64,000 nt of DNA from positions 1 to 64,000 of the forward strand of contig JAHLKF010000024.1 of assembly GCA_025558075.1 (NCBI GenBank), read 5' to 3'. A program made the position numbers and the translations under genes. Shown piece by piece: positions 34,945 through 45,318 of this stretch (position 1 is the first letter of the stretch; each line of letters starts with the position of its first letter). The DNA is from Gaertneriomyces semiglobifer. Lineage: Eukaryota; Chytridiomycota; Chytridiomycetes; Spizellomycetales; Spizellomycetaceae. A model generated the notes under the pieces. That model did no database searches. It was not told where the DNA came from and saw only the letters and a list, made by a program, of their open reading frames with translations.

Positions 34945-35305
34945 TCCCGGTAATCCGCCTCTGATGTTTCCACTTGAAGGCAGAGGCCACGTTGAATGGC
35001 ACGGAACACGCTAAAAACGCCGCCTGAATGAAGCCAGAGACTTCATTGACCTGATCGCTATTGGCTGCCAGGTATGTCTTTGCTGCCAGCGTGTCAACAA
35101 CCAGGTAGTTACAGATGAGCGTATCGCCGCCTCCGTAAACGAGACGAACCACCAAGTTTTCCCGCGACATAGACACACCCGAGCTCTTCCTTCCTTCGTA
35201 TTGCCTACCGTTTGGCCGAGCATTGCTAGACGTCGCACAAACGGGAACCGGGAGCGACGTGGTTGAGTTCAAGATCACATCCGAGCGATTCCCAGACAAA
35301 TTCAC
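34808..35305 (-). CDS. Hypothetical protein, possibly part of a spliced gene
   Basis: An open frame of 165 codons from ATG 35305. Residues 1-110 look protein-like (RSDVILNSTTSLPVPVCATS; NLVVRLVYGGGDTLICNYLV; VSGFIQAAFLACSVPFNVA), with one moderately hydrophobic segment. The last third loses that character and overlaps the plus-strand gene, so an intron or 3' end is likely near 34975. Nothing ties it to a family. Confidence 0.3.
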   Translation of the reverse strand: MNLSGNRSDVILNSTTSLPVPVCATSSNARPNGRQYEGRKSSGVSMSRENLVVRLVYGGGDTLICNYLVVDTLAAKTYLAANSDQVNEVSGFIQAAFLACSVPFNVASAFKWKHQRRITGITCSTTPSSLCSPRRRQPFCGMNVNAAPSAAQAIFDRERRRHGRV

Positions 35306-37062
35306 GTGACCGAAATTAACGCAAGTATCCTTGTTACTTCAACGAGCATTGCCAACCCGGTGCTGGGATCACGGATAGATCTAGCTGTCAACCTGTTATG
35401 AGCTGTTCCGACGGATGCTTGCAGTGTCTGCTTGTGCATGAACTCTTGCAAATGTCAGTGCGCGGACGTTCGTTCGCTCATGACTGGGCCACCCCGCTGA
35501 CAGCAGCGCCGAACGCGGATACTGTTGGACATCTTCACAGTGACCTGCACCGTGTAAGTAAAGGACTGCGTAGGGTTTCCTTTACTCCGAAGCAAGTATA
35601 TATATACTCTCCTGACAGGGGATAGACGTCGCACGTAAGCCACTTGGATTGAGGTGTGTCTTTTTCTGCAAGGTCATGTAAGGCTGCATTGAAAGCACTG
35701 TCGAAAACTGATTCAGACGGAAGCGCTGTGATCGGGCTTGGGACAGTTCACCCTTGGGCGTGCGGGGCGGCACACCTCGGGGTGGATTTGGCGGCGCATA
35801 CGTCTTTAACCGCCGTCCTGGGTTGAGATGCTCTTTTGGATGTTTGACGTGCTACACCTCGAAAACTGATCCTGACGGAAGCGCTGTGATCGGGCTTGGG
35901 ACAGTTCACCCTTGGGCGTGCGGGGCGGCACACCTCGGGGTGGATTTGGCGGCGCATACGTCTTCAACCGCCGTCCTGGGTTGAGAGGGGTAATCACGTC
36001 GTGGCCTTGCTTGAGTTTACTGCCAAAAAACAACCTCTGTTTTTTTTTAAACATCTCGTTTTGGAACCACCTCTTATATTCATTTGTCGAGATGCAGTTG
36101 TCAAAAATGTTAGAACTTCCTGGAATGACAGGAATGCCTGCAAAGGTGGGTACAGGTTTTCCTACACAGAACAACAGAACACCCAAGCCCTCACCAGCTA
36201 TTGAACACAATTTACAGTCTAAAGCGTTCTTTTTTTCACGGTAGAGGGAGCGCCGGCGAAGGTCACGATCAAAGAGGCAATGGAGCTGGTCATCACAGTC
36301 GCCCAGATGGCGTTCTCGCCATTAAAAGGGGAGGTCGCGTTCAAAATATATAAGTCTAGCACTCACCTTCTTTGCTTTTCCAAAAGGCCTACCAGCCATT
36401 CAGCTCTTCTTCAGACACCGCTATAACCTCTCCATGGCAGAGAGGTCTGACAACGACGACGGCAACGAATGTACTCATCACTGGGTATAAGGCATTTGCA
36501 CACCCAGATGTCTTAGGTGGGGGGTCGCCATATATTTTCTTGCCAAACACGTAGCAGATACCTATAGAATGGCCCCAAGTCCCTGGAGACCTATCAAGCT
36601 GCTGTGACGAGCTGTATCCATCTATGGAGGCACAACAAGATTGGCTATCGCTTGGAGGGCATGATGTTGAGTGTTTCTTAGAATAAGAAGATTTTCTCGA
36701 AAGTGAAACATTCAGACCTGAAGTGCCCTACTCCAAGTAACTGAGATCTATAAAATGGCTGTGACTGCGACGTTTTATCAAAAAAGAGCGTCCTTCATGC
36801 ACCGGATACTGCCATAGAGTCTGGAGTTTGCCTCATCTTGAGCATCACAGAGAACCAAAACCTTTAGAACTTGAGTACATTGAAAGCTTTTGGCATAGTG
36901 GCATCATGATTCGATGCTGGATGATGGCAGGAAGATGACCAGTTGGCGGCGATACATCGGTCCCAGCATTCGCCGGAGTTTTTCTTTATCACTGTTGCGT
37001 TCAAGCTGAGCAACCGGATCGGCTGCTGGCGCAACCAACTCCTTAAACTCCTGTTCCAAATG
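35306..37062. other. Gene-poor interval
   Basis: No convincing complete gene. One direct repeat pair is listed separately. A short frame at about 36245-36350 (EGAPAKVTIKEAMELVITVA) may be a stray exon. The rest holds only short frames without protein character. Confidence 0.35.
35701..35986. repeat. Direct repeat pair, period about 157 bases
   Basis: Copy 1 at 35701-35827 and copy 2 at 35858-35986 match over about 127 bases (CGAAAACTGAT ... GCGCTGTGATCGGGCTTGGG ... CCGCCGTCCTGGGTTGAGA), with a handful of differences. Confidence 0.9.
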
Positions 37063-38706
37063 TTAATCCAAATGAAATGGCCCAATCGCGTTCCACCGAA
37101 TACCTAGTCTCTCCATTGATCGCATATGCAAATGGGTCATGATATCCACACCACGCTGATAACGTTTGCACCCAATGACCATGCGACGCTTATAGAATGT
37201 CCCGAGATCCGCGAATTTGGCCGTGTAGGTGATGTAGGAAAAGTGCGTAAAGCTTATGGTGGGTGCGTAAGTTGAATCGAAAGAATCCAAGTGGAAGTAA
37301 TCAAGGCGAGTCGTGCAGAAAGCCTTGAGAAACGAGACCGGTCGCAAGGGCACCGAGTAATGACGGGCGTCGCGGTTTGGGCCAGAAAGAGCATCTTTGA
37401 CCCGACACCAGAGAAGCTTCGCAACAATCTCGCCCTTGCCCCGGTTTCGACCGTCCCGGTCAGCGTGGCGCCTTTCAACCCGCGGATGGCGGCGCGATAG
37501 ATATCGGCATGCCGTAAGGAAGAAGCAGCGGCTTCCGAGAGAATGGGGTCGGATGGATAGGCAACTGTAACCATATTTCTGCCTGCAGATATGCCGATAC
37601 ATATACCCATGTTAGTGGTAACCAGGTTGGAAGTGAGCTTTGTGGGAGGGCGTTCAACCATCCGGTCGACCTCCGCCCAAATACAGCCCGATGTTGGCAT
37701 GTGCTGCCGGTTCTTGGAGGAAAATCCGTTTCCAAATCTTGGCGAACAGCCGGGTCACCAGCCCTTGCGTTGCTGGATACGTGGTCCGCACAAGGGGAGC
37801 GCAAGCCCCAAAACCTCTCTGTGAACTTTGTCATGGAGCGCACCTTGCGCTGAGGCGTCGGCGGCAGCAGTCACGCGCTACGCAAAGCGTAGAGTCGCTT
37901 CAGGGAATTCTAGAGGATCCTGCTGGAGTGAAAAGTAGGCGACCGGTACGTGGGTGCATGGTTTCCTGAGCAACTGCCCTGAAGTAGTGCTACGCACGGC
38001 ACTGACCTGCGTATATCTCGTGCGATCGCGTCAATGGTCTCCGTCAGACCGTCACGCAAGCTGGCCGTGGCGTCGGTTGGCTGTTCACATAATTCCGTCT
38101 CGAATGCAGCTTTCCAAAGCGCCAGCTCTGTGGCTGGTCGACTCAGAAACGTCGGTTGCATGGGATAAAGTCTCGGTTGGTTCACGCAAGGCTGAAGCGA
38201 CGAGTTGACAATCAAATACAGGAATAACGTTGAGCCATGTGCGGGTTGGGAGCCGGATGAAGAACCCATGGTCCGACTGTAAAGATATGGGTACATGAGT
38301 GATGCGCCAATGGGAATAATGAGGGCAAACCAACGGAGCTCTGACTTACCGTCCGGGGCATGCTGGCGGTGTTGATTCTCATTGAAGCTCAATAGATGCC
38401 TTTCAATCTTTTCGGCGGTGATATCTCTCTCTCGTGGGGTAGGTACAAAAACGTAAGCGCAGCAAGCGAAGCGGTAGGCCACGAATCAAGGGGAACTGAG
38501 CACTGTCCAACACAGCAACTGCTGACAAGAGAGGACATTGTATATGTACCTGCTGGCGATAGCTGGCGGACGAAATAGGTGATCTTGTTAGAATGCCCTA
38601 AATTCGCGTAAGCAAAGCTGTTCAACATGAAGCATAAGGAGCATGCGAGGTACAGCATTGTTATGCTTGAACTCATATCATCCATTCTATAAATAGTATG
38701 AGACAT
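37063..38706 (-). CDS. Putative multi-exon host gene, unknown function
   Basis: Several minus-strand open blocks in different frames have protein-like sequence and could be exons of one gene. Block 1 (ATG 38706 or 38685) has a signal-anchor-like stretch ITMLYLACSLCFMLNSFAYA. Block 2 (about 38000-38470) has ELRWFALIIPIGASLMYPYL and ELALWKAAFETELCEQPTD. Block 3 (about 37480-37700) has TNMGICIGISAGRNMVTVAY. Block 4 (37063-37450) has DYFHLDSFDSTYAPTISFTH and RMVIGCKRYQRGVDIMTHLH before a stop. A membrane or secreted protein is possible. Exon joins could not be proven and a decayed gene is equally possible. Confidence 0.35.
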
Positions 38707-38984
38707 GGCTGTTGAACAGGTGTGATATAGTGGTTGTAACGACACTTGATTTCTGGCCGGTTGAGAACCCCACACGCTTACATTCAGCCTCGCAGAATGC
38801 ATACTGCATCCAATTACGGTCGGCAGCCTGAATTAGTCCTTAAATTCGAGACTTTTGACAGCGCTGTCAGACAATACACCTGTGCAAACGAACTCGCGGA
38901 CTACGAAATTTAGTACGTAGCATTCGACGGTGTATGTTTCGTGCAAAGCCCTTACCATGCTAACGGCCCCTTTGTTCCGCTAGT

Positions 38985-40217
38985 GTGCATTTGGAGAGAC
39001 GGCAAGATCATAGAGTCTCCGACGAAAAGAATATCGAAGAGTGGATCAAAGCGTGTCTTTCTCCATGGCAGTCGTTTCTTCCTGACAATGGCCGTCTGGC
39101 CAACGCTTCAGCCCTCAGAACGGTTGGCCTCCCAGACCTGATTATCGGTGACGATGAGCAAAAACGCCTGTTCGCCACCATTGAGGTTCGAAAGCACAAC
39201 GTTCTCCGGATCGAAGACGGTGAACACTTAGCCGCTGTTTACCAGGATGTATGCAGGAACGAAGCGACTAACCGGAATATAAAACGCTGTGTTGAACAGG
39301 CTTTTGGTTATATGGTAACGAACAAGGTGCAATACGGCGCTCACTCGACATACCAGCAGACTTGGATTCGTCATCGTCCAGCGGAAAACCCAATGCATTT
39401 ATTTATCTCATCCACGATCAATCATCGGACCGCTGGACGTGAGATGACCTTCCGCCGCTGCATGACATATTTCGCTTCGTTGGCTCTCGCCGCAGATCTG
39501 GTCCCCGCCCCTCCACAATCGGGTCGAACATCCAGGCGCAGCGGCCGAAAAACAACCCCCACTACTATCCCGACACATTCACCAACGTCCTCTCCTCTCT
39601 CGAACCCCAGACATAGAACCCCAGACGTCATTTCAGCACGCTCCTCTCGCAATTGTTGGCGATCAAAATCAAGATCCAGACGTTCTTCTCGTGGCGCTCG
39701 TGGCACAAAGCGAGTACACGTCGAGCAGGATGTCGACATTACCCTCGGCCCAGTGTTGGGTACAGGAAGGTGTGGAATAACGTTCGCTGGCTGGCTTTAC
39801 GATACATCAGCGGCAATCAAGCTGGTGGATCCAATCAAGCGACCTGAAGCGGCCAAAGCTCTGCAACATGAAATGGAGATGTATGAGAAGTTGTCGGATT
39901 TCCAGGGAAAGGTCATTCCCAAGCTTATCGGACGTGGGGTGATGGATGGGATGCTAGAGTTCCTTGCTATGGAGCCGATCAACCCCGGAGTACTGAAAGT
40001 CTGGGGAGAAGAGGAAAGGTCGTTGGCGCGTGCTGCTGTTGGCCAACTCCACGAGGCGGGCTTTGTACATGGAGATATTAGAGTCCAAAATGTACTGTTC
40101 GAGGGAACCGGAAAGGAACGGCGGGCGGTGCTGATTGACTTGGAAATGGTGAAGAAAGGCGTGGATGCGGATTTCAGAGAGGACGAGCTGGCGCTGGCGG
40201 CCTATAGGAGTACTTGA
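38985..40217 (+). CDS. Crinkler-like (CRN) protein: PD-(D/E)XK-type nuclease plus protein kinase
   Basis: 410 codons open from ATG 38985, although the first exon may begin at an acceptor just upstream (CCGCTAG at about 38979). Nuclease-like part: GLPDLIIGDD followed by FATIEVRKHN gives the Asp and Glu-x-Lys-like core (here Glu-Val-Arg, so the usual Lys is shifted or replaced). A Ser/Arg/Pro-rich linker follows, then a kinase-like domain: glycine loop GPVLGTGRCGITFAG, AIKLVD lysine, catalytic loop HGDIRVQN (HGD instead of HRD) and LIDLEM (DLE instead of DFG). The nuclease plus kinase layout is the well-known REase-kinase form of Crinkler proteins, which are abundant in chytrids and oomycetes and act in host or competitor nuclei. 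The N-terminal translocation domain is not seen. Confidence 0.7.
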   Translation: MHLERRQDHRVSDEKNIEEWIKACLSPWQSFLPDNGRLANASALRTVGLPDLIIGDDEQKRLFATIEVRKHNVLRIEDGEHLAAVYQDVCRNEATNRNIKRCVEQAFGYMVTNKVQYGAHSTYQQTWIRHRPAENPMHLFISSTINHRTAGREMTFRRCMTYFASLALAADLVPAPPQSGRTSRRSGRKTTPTTIPTHSPTSSPLSNPRHRTPDVISARSSRNCWRSKSRSRRSSRGARGTKRVHVEQDVDITLGPVLGTGRCGITFAGWLYDTSAAIKLVDPIKRPEAAKALQHEMEMYEKLSDFQGKVIPKLIGRGVMDGMLEFLAMEPINPGVLKVWGEEERSLARAAVGQLHEAGFVHGDIRVQNVLFEGTGKERRAVLIDLEMVKKGVDADFREDELALAAYRST

Positions 40218-43017
40218 ATCTTTGTTTTGAGACTGAAGGAGTGCCGTCACTGGCACGGATGGGCTCCAACATCAAATGCTGTGCAATTAGCATCTACTTA
40301 CCTTCTCCTCGTCTCATCGTCTTTCACGGAACCCCTGATTCCCAGAGCCTAGATTGTCGAGGAGCTCGGTAGGTGGTTTTGATTGCTAGATTTACAGGAG
40401 GGAACTACTGAGATTGCGCGCAATGTACGAAATGGATAAGCGTCGGTCCTACATTCCAGGCGACCAGTTGAAAAGAGTGCTATGTGCGCGGTTTCTGCGC
40501 CCAAGCCTCATTTTACTGGGGTCAACAGCTTTACGGAATGCTAGGAGCTTGCCGTTATGGACTGTGCGGATTTTTGGTTGCGGAAAGCCTAGAGGTTTTG
40601 CGGTTGCGAATTGTAGGAGTTTCACGACGCTTGTGGAAATGCTAGGAGAAGTTTGCTCGGGTAGAGTAAACGAGAGGTCGTACCGGGCCCAGTATTAGGA
40701 TGTACGACGAATACTTTCGTATGAGTTCTGCTTTCTGCTGAAGGTGAAAGGTTAGCGGACGGCATCGAGAACGACCTTCCAGCTAGTAATCCGAACCCAT
40801 CAGAAAGCAAAGCTCGTACCGAGTCACGGCCCAACGGCCTCTCGTTTGCTCCGTCTCACATGGCATATGGAACAGCATTAAGTATAAGTAGGGCTCTAGA
40901 ATTTATACCTTGAAGCCCTCCCGAACATCTACCAGACCAGCTCCCAAATATAATAACTAGCATAAGTCTATCGGCCACTAGCGCTGAGAAGACATCATCC
41001 TTTTTCAATTGTCTCTCGGTTGATCACGTCTGGACATCCCAAATCTTGATGTAGCACGACCGCATGTCGGCTGATGCTTATCATTTCAACGATTTCCGTA
41101 ATGACGTGTCCTGCTACTTTAGCGAGAGCCGGTTGCTGACTAGGCCGGTGGGACGGTCGACGCTCATAGCAGGCGCCTCTTCAGGTATGTGTGAGCAAAA
41201 TGCTTTCAGCAAAGGAGAGCATAGATCTACAAGCAGCTCTACAATTCGTTCATTAGTTGACGCAGATCTTCCCTTTCCCAAATATAGACTTCAAAGCATA
41301 TGTCTTCCTTTCTGCTTGGTCCAATGTATGCCTCCCGAGAGTAGTCCGGCTCCCTTTGGCTGGCTCCCTGATGATAGTCTTGCTTGCTTGTTTGATGCGC
41401 TGCTCTTGTTTGGCTCGTCGAGATCCTTTCTCTTTGGTGGAGATTAACTCTTTTGTAAGAACATAGTGCCTCCATTCCGCACGCGTAATTGTCCCAGGGC
41501 ACGTCGCTCCGCTGGTTCCCAACGCTGCGTCCATTCTTCCTCGTTCTGATAATAATACTTTACGGCTGTGCATAAGCGTGCCCAGAACAAGCGCAGGCTT
41601 CTGTTTTTGGTTCTTGATAAACTTTGGTATTTTGTGTGGAGGAGAGGTGATCGCCGAAAGCAACTTGGACTAGCTCGATGCGGCAGTTCTATGTTTAAAT
41701 TCTTTTGCTGCAGCCAAAAGGGTCGAAATCGCTCGTGCGCAATTTGTTTTCAATATATCCTATCTGCAAAATGAGCGGGCGCATATATTGGTGAAGATCC
41801 GCAAACGAAGCCTCAAAGGCAGAGCAAGGGCTCAGATAAGGGTAGGTGACGGGTAGGTGACTCTGCTAGAGACATTCAGAGGGGCTCTGAGGGCGAATGA
41901 CACTGGCCCATAGTAACCATTTAGCCGGCACCAAAGCTGCGCTCTGATTTGTGTCATGAAAGTCATCTTTTCACTTGACGGTTCAATGGACTGAGTGTCA
42001 GAAAGAACCGCTAAACGCCAAAGCCCCTTCAGCAGGACGTGCCCCACTCGCACAGCACGTACTGCTGGTAGTACCCGTGTTCACAACATCCATGTGACCG
42101 TAGTTTCTCTTCATCTCCAGTAGTAGTATGGTGACAGCACAAGGGACGCCAAAGGGAGCAAAAGTAAGGCCACGGTTTCTTAAAAAAAAGCCGGTGGGAG
42201 GTAACCCGGGGCAAAGGGAACCATGTTCTCATTTTCCCAGAAACCGGACCAATACTCATGCTGCCGAATTGATCCCACCAAGTGAACCCAATACCACATT
42301 CCCATTTTCTCCACTTTGAGTAGGCACGGCGGGGTTGCCAAACAAAGCGCCATACCATCAGACAGTCGAGCGTCAACTGTACTGACGGCGTTGCTTGTAT
42401 CAGCAGAATGCAAGATACATGTACAGAGCCATCAGGGCCGGAACAGTGGGAGGTCTCGAGGCCCGCCGAACCGATCGCGTCCGATAGAGACGAAGAGCGG
42501 CCACAAGGTTTCTCACAACTGGAAAACTTCCCAGATCATTGGCCGCGGCTGAATTTCCTTTTTGTCATGGGTCTGCTTCTTCCTTGATCGTGACGGAGTA
42601 GTTGACAACAGATCCACATTGGCAAAGGGCATTTCGCGAACGCAACAAAAGTGATTACGTATGGCAATATTGACTCGAGAGTAATACTTTGACTTAATTA
42701 AGTGAGCGGAGTTAGATTACATAATGCTAGGATATTGAGTGAGACCGCGTTGCACATTAATTAAGTAGAGCTACAGCGATCGTTTTCCTCCGATGGAAAG
42801 TACCTTGATGAAGGTGTATTTCCCCTGGCGGAAAAACGTAAAGATGTAACGTTCCAACTTTGAAAGACATCACGAAGACACGAACTTATAAGTATACTTT
42901 TTGGCATTGAACCAACACTCTGCTGCCCTTGTTGCGACTGGCCGGTCTGAGAGCATTACCAGGACGAAGGGTTGAGCGATTATCCTTCCTGCAGTCGAGC
43001 CAACCCACACCTCAACA
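40218..43017. other. Gene-poor interval
   Basis: About 2.8 kb with only short open frames on both strands. I looked for conserved domains, tRNA-like cloverleafs and LTR ends and found none that convince. The only notable trait is AT-rich DNA at 42650-42900, likely the promoter of the next gene. Confidence 0.35.
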
Positions 43018-44464
43018 ATGGCTTCCAACCCTCCTACCCCATCAGACGATTCACCAGAACCCATCGACCACGTCGAGCCCACTTCCAAAGCAAAATTCGT
43101 CCTCTCCATGCTCAAAAAACTCATTGGGGTTAAAGACCTCGCCTCCCTGCGTCTCTCCCTCCCCGCCTCTCTCATGGATCCCGTCTCCAATCTCGAATTC
43201 TGGAATTACAATGACCGGCCCGACTATTTTGTTGATATTCCTGATGGAGATAACGAGGTGGAGAGGATGATTAGAGTTTTGAGGTGGTGGTTTGCGAAGG
43301 ATAGTAAATGGAGGGATCAGAGGGTGCGGAAACCGTATAACTCGGTGTTGGGGGAGAGGTTTTTGTGTTGGTGGGATGTGGATTTAAAAGATGGAGATGG
43401 GGAGAGTGAGAATGGTGATGGTGATATGGGGTTGGATGGGGTTGGTAGTGATAGTAACATGACGTTGGCGGATGGGGATAAGGGCGCGGGTGAGAAAGTC
43501 AGGGTGACTTGTATTGCGGAGCAGATTTCGCATCATCCGCCTGTTTCGGCGTATTATTATGAGTGTAAGGATAAGGGGATCATTGGAAGAGGTGTGGATC
43601 ATATTGCAGCGCGGTTTACAGGAACCAGTAAGTACTCAAATCCAGATATCACCATGATTATTCAATGCTTATTTGATATTCACTTGTTCAGATATCAAAG
43701 TAGGTCCTGGGTCACAGAATCACGGTATCTACATCACTCTCTCCACCACAGGCGAGGAATACAACATCCAGCACCCCTGGGCCTCCATCACCGGCTGGCT
43801 TTCCGGCTCTCCCTACGTCATTGTCGGTGACAGTGCCATCATCACCTGTCCCAAATCCGGACTCAAAGCCGTGCTCGAATACAAAGAGGAGTCCATGTTT
43901 GGAAAACCCAAGTTTGCTATTGAAGGTAAGATATTCAAATACGATTACGACAATGATAAAACGTACACTGAGAAAGAGAGAAAGGAGAAGGAGAAGTTGA
44001 GTAAAATCAAGACCGAGGATGTGGTTGCTAGAGTCTGGGGCCAGTGGAATGGAAAAGTATATGTGGAAGAGATAACGACGACAAATGGTGTCAAGATCAA
44101 ATCGGAACCGAGATTGATATTTGATATGACCACCTCTACGCCCGCTACGAAACAATGTCTGCCCATTTCTGAACAGCATCCCATGGAGTCACGCAGGATA
44201 TGGGAGTCGGTCACCACCGCATTATTGGCAAAGGATTACCATACTGCTACGGATGAGAAGAGGAAGATTGAAGATACACAGCGGAAAGTGGCTGGTCAAC
44301 GACATGAAAAGGGTGAAGATTTTGAGAGCTGGTTCTTTGAGTTCAAAGGGGAGAGGGAGGGGCGACCGGGACCGCCGGTAGATATGGATAAAGCTAAACC
44401 GTTCTTGAAGAAGGGAAGAGAGTTTGTTATAGAACAGGGTACTAAAGGAGAAGTGAAATTGTAG
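43018..44464 (+). CDS. Oxysterol-binding protein (ORD-only, Osh4/Kes1-like)
   Basis: Two exons: 43018-43627 and 43692-44464, joined across a 64-base GTAAGT...CAG intron, giving 1383 bases and 460 residues with the frame preserved. The lipid-transfer ORD domain occupies nearly the whole protein. Signature elements: the lid and early strand (DLASLRLSLPASLMDP), RPYNSVLGE-like RKPYNSVLGERF, and the family signature EQISHHPPVSAYYYE. Later come WASITGWLSG, KSGLKAVLEYKEE and the C-terminal SRRIWESVTTALLAKDYHTATDEK. There is no PH or ankyrin domain. An acidic Asp/Gly-rich insertion (GDGESENGDGDMGLDG) precedes the signature. Such proteins move sterol and PI4P between membranes. A normal, intact housekeeping gene with typical short intron. 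Confidence 0.95.
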
Positions 44465-44948
44465 ATAGCTTAGAATGAAGCGATATCGGTCAGACTTGTG
44501 TTAGAGTAGGGCATTGTGTCGAGACCATCTTTGGACCTGATTGTGAATCATTTTTTTTTTTGGCCGCTGGATCTGGAGATTGTACATAGACGGTTTCGTT
44601 CGTTTTTGGGATTTGATCATGAAGCATTACTTTACCTCCCATTGTGATAACTAGTGGTTATTGTTGTATTTCCCATTGCAATTGCTTGTGTCGGTCCGCA
44701 TTCACAAGTCATCGCACCTTTCATGCGTTTAACGGTTTAGCAATTAGAAACTATCAGTCTCTAGGAGAATGAGATGTTTCCATGTGTGGCGTGTTACGCA
44801 CGAAGTGGGAGACTAGCTCTCGCCGCCGTATACCTCTGTGTAAACCGTTTTCTCTCAATTCCCAAAAGTCTTTGGACAGTGAGCAACAAAGCAAAATAAC
44901 CTCAAACAAACTGGTACATACCACATTAGGCGCAAACTCTCGTGCCCT
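44465..44948. other. 3' region of the OSBP gene
   Basis: About 480 bases with no supported gene; contains a poly-T tract near 44551 and candidate poly(A) signals for neither gene could be fixed. Confidence 0.3.
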
Positions 44949-45221
44949 TTAAGTCTTTCTATTCCAATAGTCACATCCAGTGATATCTCCAGCTTCTTTC
45001 GTATCTTTTGCACGTCTGTGTAGGATATCTCCCAAACGATGAATGCCCCTTCTGTACTCATGGCTCCATTCGTCAAACTTTCGTGCAAGATATATCTCGT
45101 CACCGTAATAGTTGCGAACGTACGGCAAGAAATCTGCAAATCCCCAGTCTGAGGCACTTGGGTCAAAAAATGGCAGCTTGTGACAGTTCTCAAGAGAACG
45201 TCTCGACGTTGTCTTTGCCAT
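44949..45221 (-). CDS. Small hypothetical protein
   Basis: 90 residues from ATG 45221. It is rich in aromatic and charged residues (FFDPSASDWGFADFLPYVRN; FDEWSHEYRRGIHRLGDILH), with plausible tertiary character but no known motif. The ATG is 42 bases from the palindrome at 45263, and the frame ends near the OSBP 3' side. May be a real small gene or an exon. Confidence 0.35.
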   Translation of the reverse strand: MAKTTSRRSLENCHKLPFFDPSASDWGFADFLPYVRNYYGDEIYLARKFDEWSHEYRRGIHRLGDILHRRAKDTKEAGDITGCDYWNRKT

Positions 45222-45262
45222 AGTTACGGTAATGTGAGAAAGTAGGCCCTTTCATAGATGAG

Positions 45263-45318
45263 AGTCCACAGTGCGTGCAATTTATCGTAGAATGAATTGC
45301 ACGCACTGTGACAACCGG
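45263..45318. repeat. Palindrome sharing ends with the 21.7 kb palindrome
   Basis: Arms CACAGTGCGTGCAATT (45267-45282) and AATTGCACGCACTGTG (45295-45310) flank a 12-base loop, followed by ACAACCGG. The outer GCACTGTGACAACCG matches 21774-21788, suggesting one family of small fold-back or Tc1/mariner-like MITEs. Confidence 0.75.

Noticed and set aside
40218..43017. tRNA or other structured RNA genes in the gene-poor interval
   Set aside because: No cloverleaf with matching A- and B-box spacing could be traced by eye; a tRNAscan-type search would be decisive.
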